Positions 14,595 to 15,669 of a stretch of 15,669 bases of DNA are shown in pieces. The position numbers and the translations under genes were made by a program. The stretch spans positions 1-15,669 of the forward strand of contig JALNXE010000104.1 in the NCBI GenBank assembly GCA_023230525.1, in the 5' to 3' direction. Numbering within the stretch: position 1 is the first letter of the stretch; each line of letters opens with the position of its first letter. The notes beneath the pieces were generated by a model. The model was not told the origin of the DNA and made no database searches. It saw only the letters and a list, made by a program, of their open reading frames with translations. This stretch comes from Desulfobulbaceae bacterium. GTDB taxonomy: Bacteria; Desulfobacterota; Desulfobulbia; Desulfobulbales; SURF-16.

Positions 14595-15296
14595 TTAGTT
14601 TTTAGAGGCCCAACGGTTGAGCTGAGCGGCAGCGCCGCCAAACATTTTCGCGTCAGCGCCGCCTGCCTTCTCGCTGTCCGGTTGAGCATCTTGTTGGGCA
14701 ACAATCTGTGGCCATTCATTACAAATTTTTTCAGAAGATTTTATCGCATTTTCCAAATTTAAAAGAGTTTGTGGGTCGCGGCTAAAACAACGCCTGTATG
14801 GTATTGCCTTAATAACTGCCAATGCAGCCTCGCACATTTTGACGTAGTCACGAGATGTTGCAAAAGTCTGAGCAATAATGACTTTATCAATTTGATTTTT
14901 CACATCGATTGAGGCAGTTCCAATCCGGCTAAACATTAAATTTGTTAATCTCTGTATTCCTTTATTCACAATTTCAACAGAAGAAGCAAATGTTGAATAG
15001 CGATAAGACCTTTTATGGTCTAAGCGAGCTAATTCTAGAGCAAATTTTATAATTAAAGTGGAGTCATCCAATGCAACTAACCGAAGATTACCTTTAGAGG
15101 CTGATGTTGCAATTTTTTTTAGTTTTTCGATTGGGTCGTTAGAATTGATAATTTCATCATGTAATAACCTTGAAAGTGCGCGTTGGTTGTTACATTTTGA
15201 TACGAACGATTCAATCCATCCTTTTATCCAAACCATGAGGATAGCAGTGAACAACGGGGCAGCAAGCTTCAATAAATCCATCCGATCTATGCTCAT
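14595..15296 (-). CDS. Unknown membrane-anchored cassette protein, reading through attC
   Basis: A 233-residue protein of no family I recognise. An N-terminal hydrophobic helix (about residues 8-25, LLKLAAPLFTAILMVWI) should anchor it in the inner membrane, and the remainder is a helical, largely charged cytoplasmic domain. The start is ATG 15296, seven bases after a perfect AGGAGG; the ATG six bases earlier is too close to that site. The C-terminal 35 or so residues (from AQQDAQ on, Ala/Gly-rich) are encoded by attC1, and the last five residues and stop lie past the crossover point, in the next cassette. So the folded part probably ends near residue 198. The lower GC content differs sharply from the backbone. 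Role unknown; phage defence or another accessory function would be guesswork. Confidence 0.8.
   Translation of the reverse strand: MSIDRMDLLKLAAPLFTAILMVWIKGWIESFVSKCNNQRALSRLLHDEIINSNDPIEKLKKIATSASKGNLRLVALDDSTLIIKFALELARLDHKRSYRYSTFASSVEIVNKGIQRLTNLMFSRIGTASIDVKNQIDKVIIAQTFATSRDYVKMCEAALAVIKAIPYRRCFSRDPQTLLNLENAIKSSEKICNEWPQIVAQQDAQPDSEKAGGADAKMFGGAAAQLNRWASKN
14608..14699 (-). repeat. attC: attC recombination site of cassette 1
   Basis: On the minus strand the ends are GCCCAAC (R'', 14699-14693) and GTTGGGC (R', 14614-14608). They are perfectly complementary and fit RYYYAAC and GTTRRRY exactly. Inside, after 5- and 6-base spacers, GCTCAAC (L'') faces GCTCAGC (L') with two mismatches, and GGACAGCG pairs with CGCTGCC leaving one unpaired A on the L'' side, as extrahelical bases do in attC. 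Length 92 bp, within the usual range. It lies at the 3' end of the unknown membrane-protein gene, which reads through it. Confidence 0.75.
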
Positions 15297-15320
15297 ATTC
15301 ATACCTCCTGCCGATTAGAT

Positions 15321-15327
15321 GCCCAAC
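15321..15327 (-). other. Cassette-start core site (GTTRRRY)
   Basis: Minus-strand GTTGGGC lies 12 bases before the AGGAGG of the cassette 1 gene, the standard way a cassette begins after recombination. No matching RYYYAAC or L-type arms are seen further upstream, so this could be the edge of an attI site, the R' end of a degenerate attC, or a rearranged junction. Confidence 0.5.
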
Positions 15328-15334
15328 ATTGTTG

Positions 15335-15391
15335 ATAAGTGGAAACTTTCCATAATATCAGCCCATATAGACGGACAAATTTTCCACTTAT
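15335..15391. repeat. 11-bp perfect inverted repeat beside the cassette start
   Basis: ATAAGTGGAAA (15335-15345) is mirrored by TTTCCACTTAT (15381-15391) across 35 bases, and similarity continues a few bases outward. It begins 8 bases from the core site. It could be paired protein-binding sites or the ends of a small inserted element. Confidence 0.5.
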
Positions 15392-15415
15392 TGAAATATT
15401 AAATAATGCGCGTAG

Positions 15416-15474
15416 GGGACGGAGTTAGTTTAATAGTTTATTGGTGCTTTATCTTATTAAACTAACTCAGTCCC
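15416..15474. repeat. Near-perfect 20-bp inverted repeat (large hairpin)
   Basis: Arms 15416-15435 (GGGACGGAGTTAG...) and 15455-15474 (...CTAACTCAGTCCC) match at 19 of 20 positions around a 19-base loop. This long stem with a G-rich foot resembles palindromes moved by IS200-like/REP-associated tyrosine transposases. No such transposase gene is identifiable here. Direction of any transcript is unknown. Confidence 0.7.
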
Positions 15475-15516
15475 TTCATATCCCAGCTTCAGACAACCTG
15501 AACTCGGGACTTTTCT

Positions 15517-15669
15517 CTACCGGAGGTCACGGTTGGCAATAGGTTTATTTTGCGTAAGAAAATCATTTTCTAAAGAAATCAGCAGAGCGGGCTTGCCGAT
15601 GCGGCAGGATTTTGATACGGTACCGGAATTCCCTGCCAGATCAAATTCCCCATACCCAGGCGAGGTACC
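15517..15669 (-). CDS. Possible C-terminal fragment of an unidentified protein
   Basis: A minus-strand frame enters at the right edge and runs 50 codons to TAG (15519-15517). It includes GYGEFDLAGNSGTVSK and IGKPALLISLENDFL, which look protein-like. A plus-strand frame across the same bases (15461 onward) is also open, so coding is not secure. If real, its stop lies 43 bases from the large hairpin, so a mobile-element gene ending beside its palindrome is one idea. I recognise no family. Confidence 0.3.
   Translation of the reverse strand, partial: GTSPGYGEFDLAGNSGTVSKSCRIGKPALLISLENDFLTQNKPIANRDLR

Larger units (their letters stand above)
13901..15326 (-). mobile_element. Two-cassette integron array segment
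   Basis: Using the G|TT crossover rule, cassette 1 spans 15326-14614 (unknown membrane protein plus attC1) and cassette 2 spans 14613-13901 (MazEF pair plus attC2). Each is 713 bp, apparently by coincidence. Both genes face the same way, each attC follows its gene, and the DNA is AT-richer than the backbone, all as in chromosomal integrons. No intI gene or clear attI is visible; these would lie beyond the right edge, or the segment is an integrase-less CALIN-type cluster. Confidence 0.6.

Noticed and set aside
15476..15669. Plus-strand open frame at the right edge as a possible integrase start
   Set aside because: No tyrosine-recombinase motif, ribosome site or plausible early start; the translation is not IntI-like.
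1..15669. CRISPR arrays, tRNA or rRNA genes
   Set aside because: No regularly spaced repeat series and no cloverleaf or rRNA-like sequence was seen on either strand.

Overview
The window looks like a chromosomal segment of a Gram-negative anaerobe-type proteobacterium, most likely Desulfobacterota (old Deltaproteobacteria). I infer this from the GC-rich coding style, the two-TM PAS hybrid kinase and the gene set. No rRNA or other marker is present to confirm it. Bases 1 to about 13,500 are GC-rich backbone. From about 13,620 to the end the sequence is clearly AT-richer and has accessory features.

Layout. The left edge holds the tail of an unidentified gene (1-183). Next comes a 1028-residue membrane protein (450-3536) with a PHP-like N-terminal region whose metal motifs are only partly kept; a terminator-like hairpin lies just before its start. 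A likely co-directional group follows: an orphan two-PAS hybrid histidine kinase with a receiver domain (3678-5843), a glyoxalase II-like metallo-hydrolase (5863-6528) and pyruvate kinase (6561-7961). The convergent gap after pyk carries a ~90-bp imperfect palindrome of repeat-element type. On the minus strand, aroD, aroE and aroA (11015 down to 8198) form a compact shikimate-pathway operon covering dehydroquinate to EPSP, with a readable promoter before aroD.

Between aroD and the RNA 2',3'-cyclic phosphodiesterase gene thpR (11654-12196) lies a 638-base gap. Its minus strand encodes a candidate small RNA with nine GGA motifs in about 130 bases, several in hairpin loops, ending in a short hairpin and U-run. 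This is the architecture of CsrA/RsmA-sequestering RNAs (CsrB/RsmZ type) and is one of the two best leads here. An MFS transporter (13502-12261, minus) closes the backbone.

The right end reads as a small integron gene-cassette array on the minus strand. Two attC-like sites (14608-14699 and 13895-13952) and a cassette-start core site (15321-15327) delimit two cassettes. One encodes an unknown membrane-anchored protein whose reading frame runs through its attC and stops in the next cassette. The other encodes a MazEF-type toxin-antitoxin pair with its own promoter and a palindromic operator over the -10. No integrase gene is visible. Upstream of the array are two inverted repeats, one a 20/20-base near-perfect hairpin, and an unidentified partial frame running off the window.
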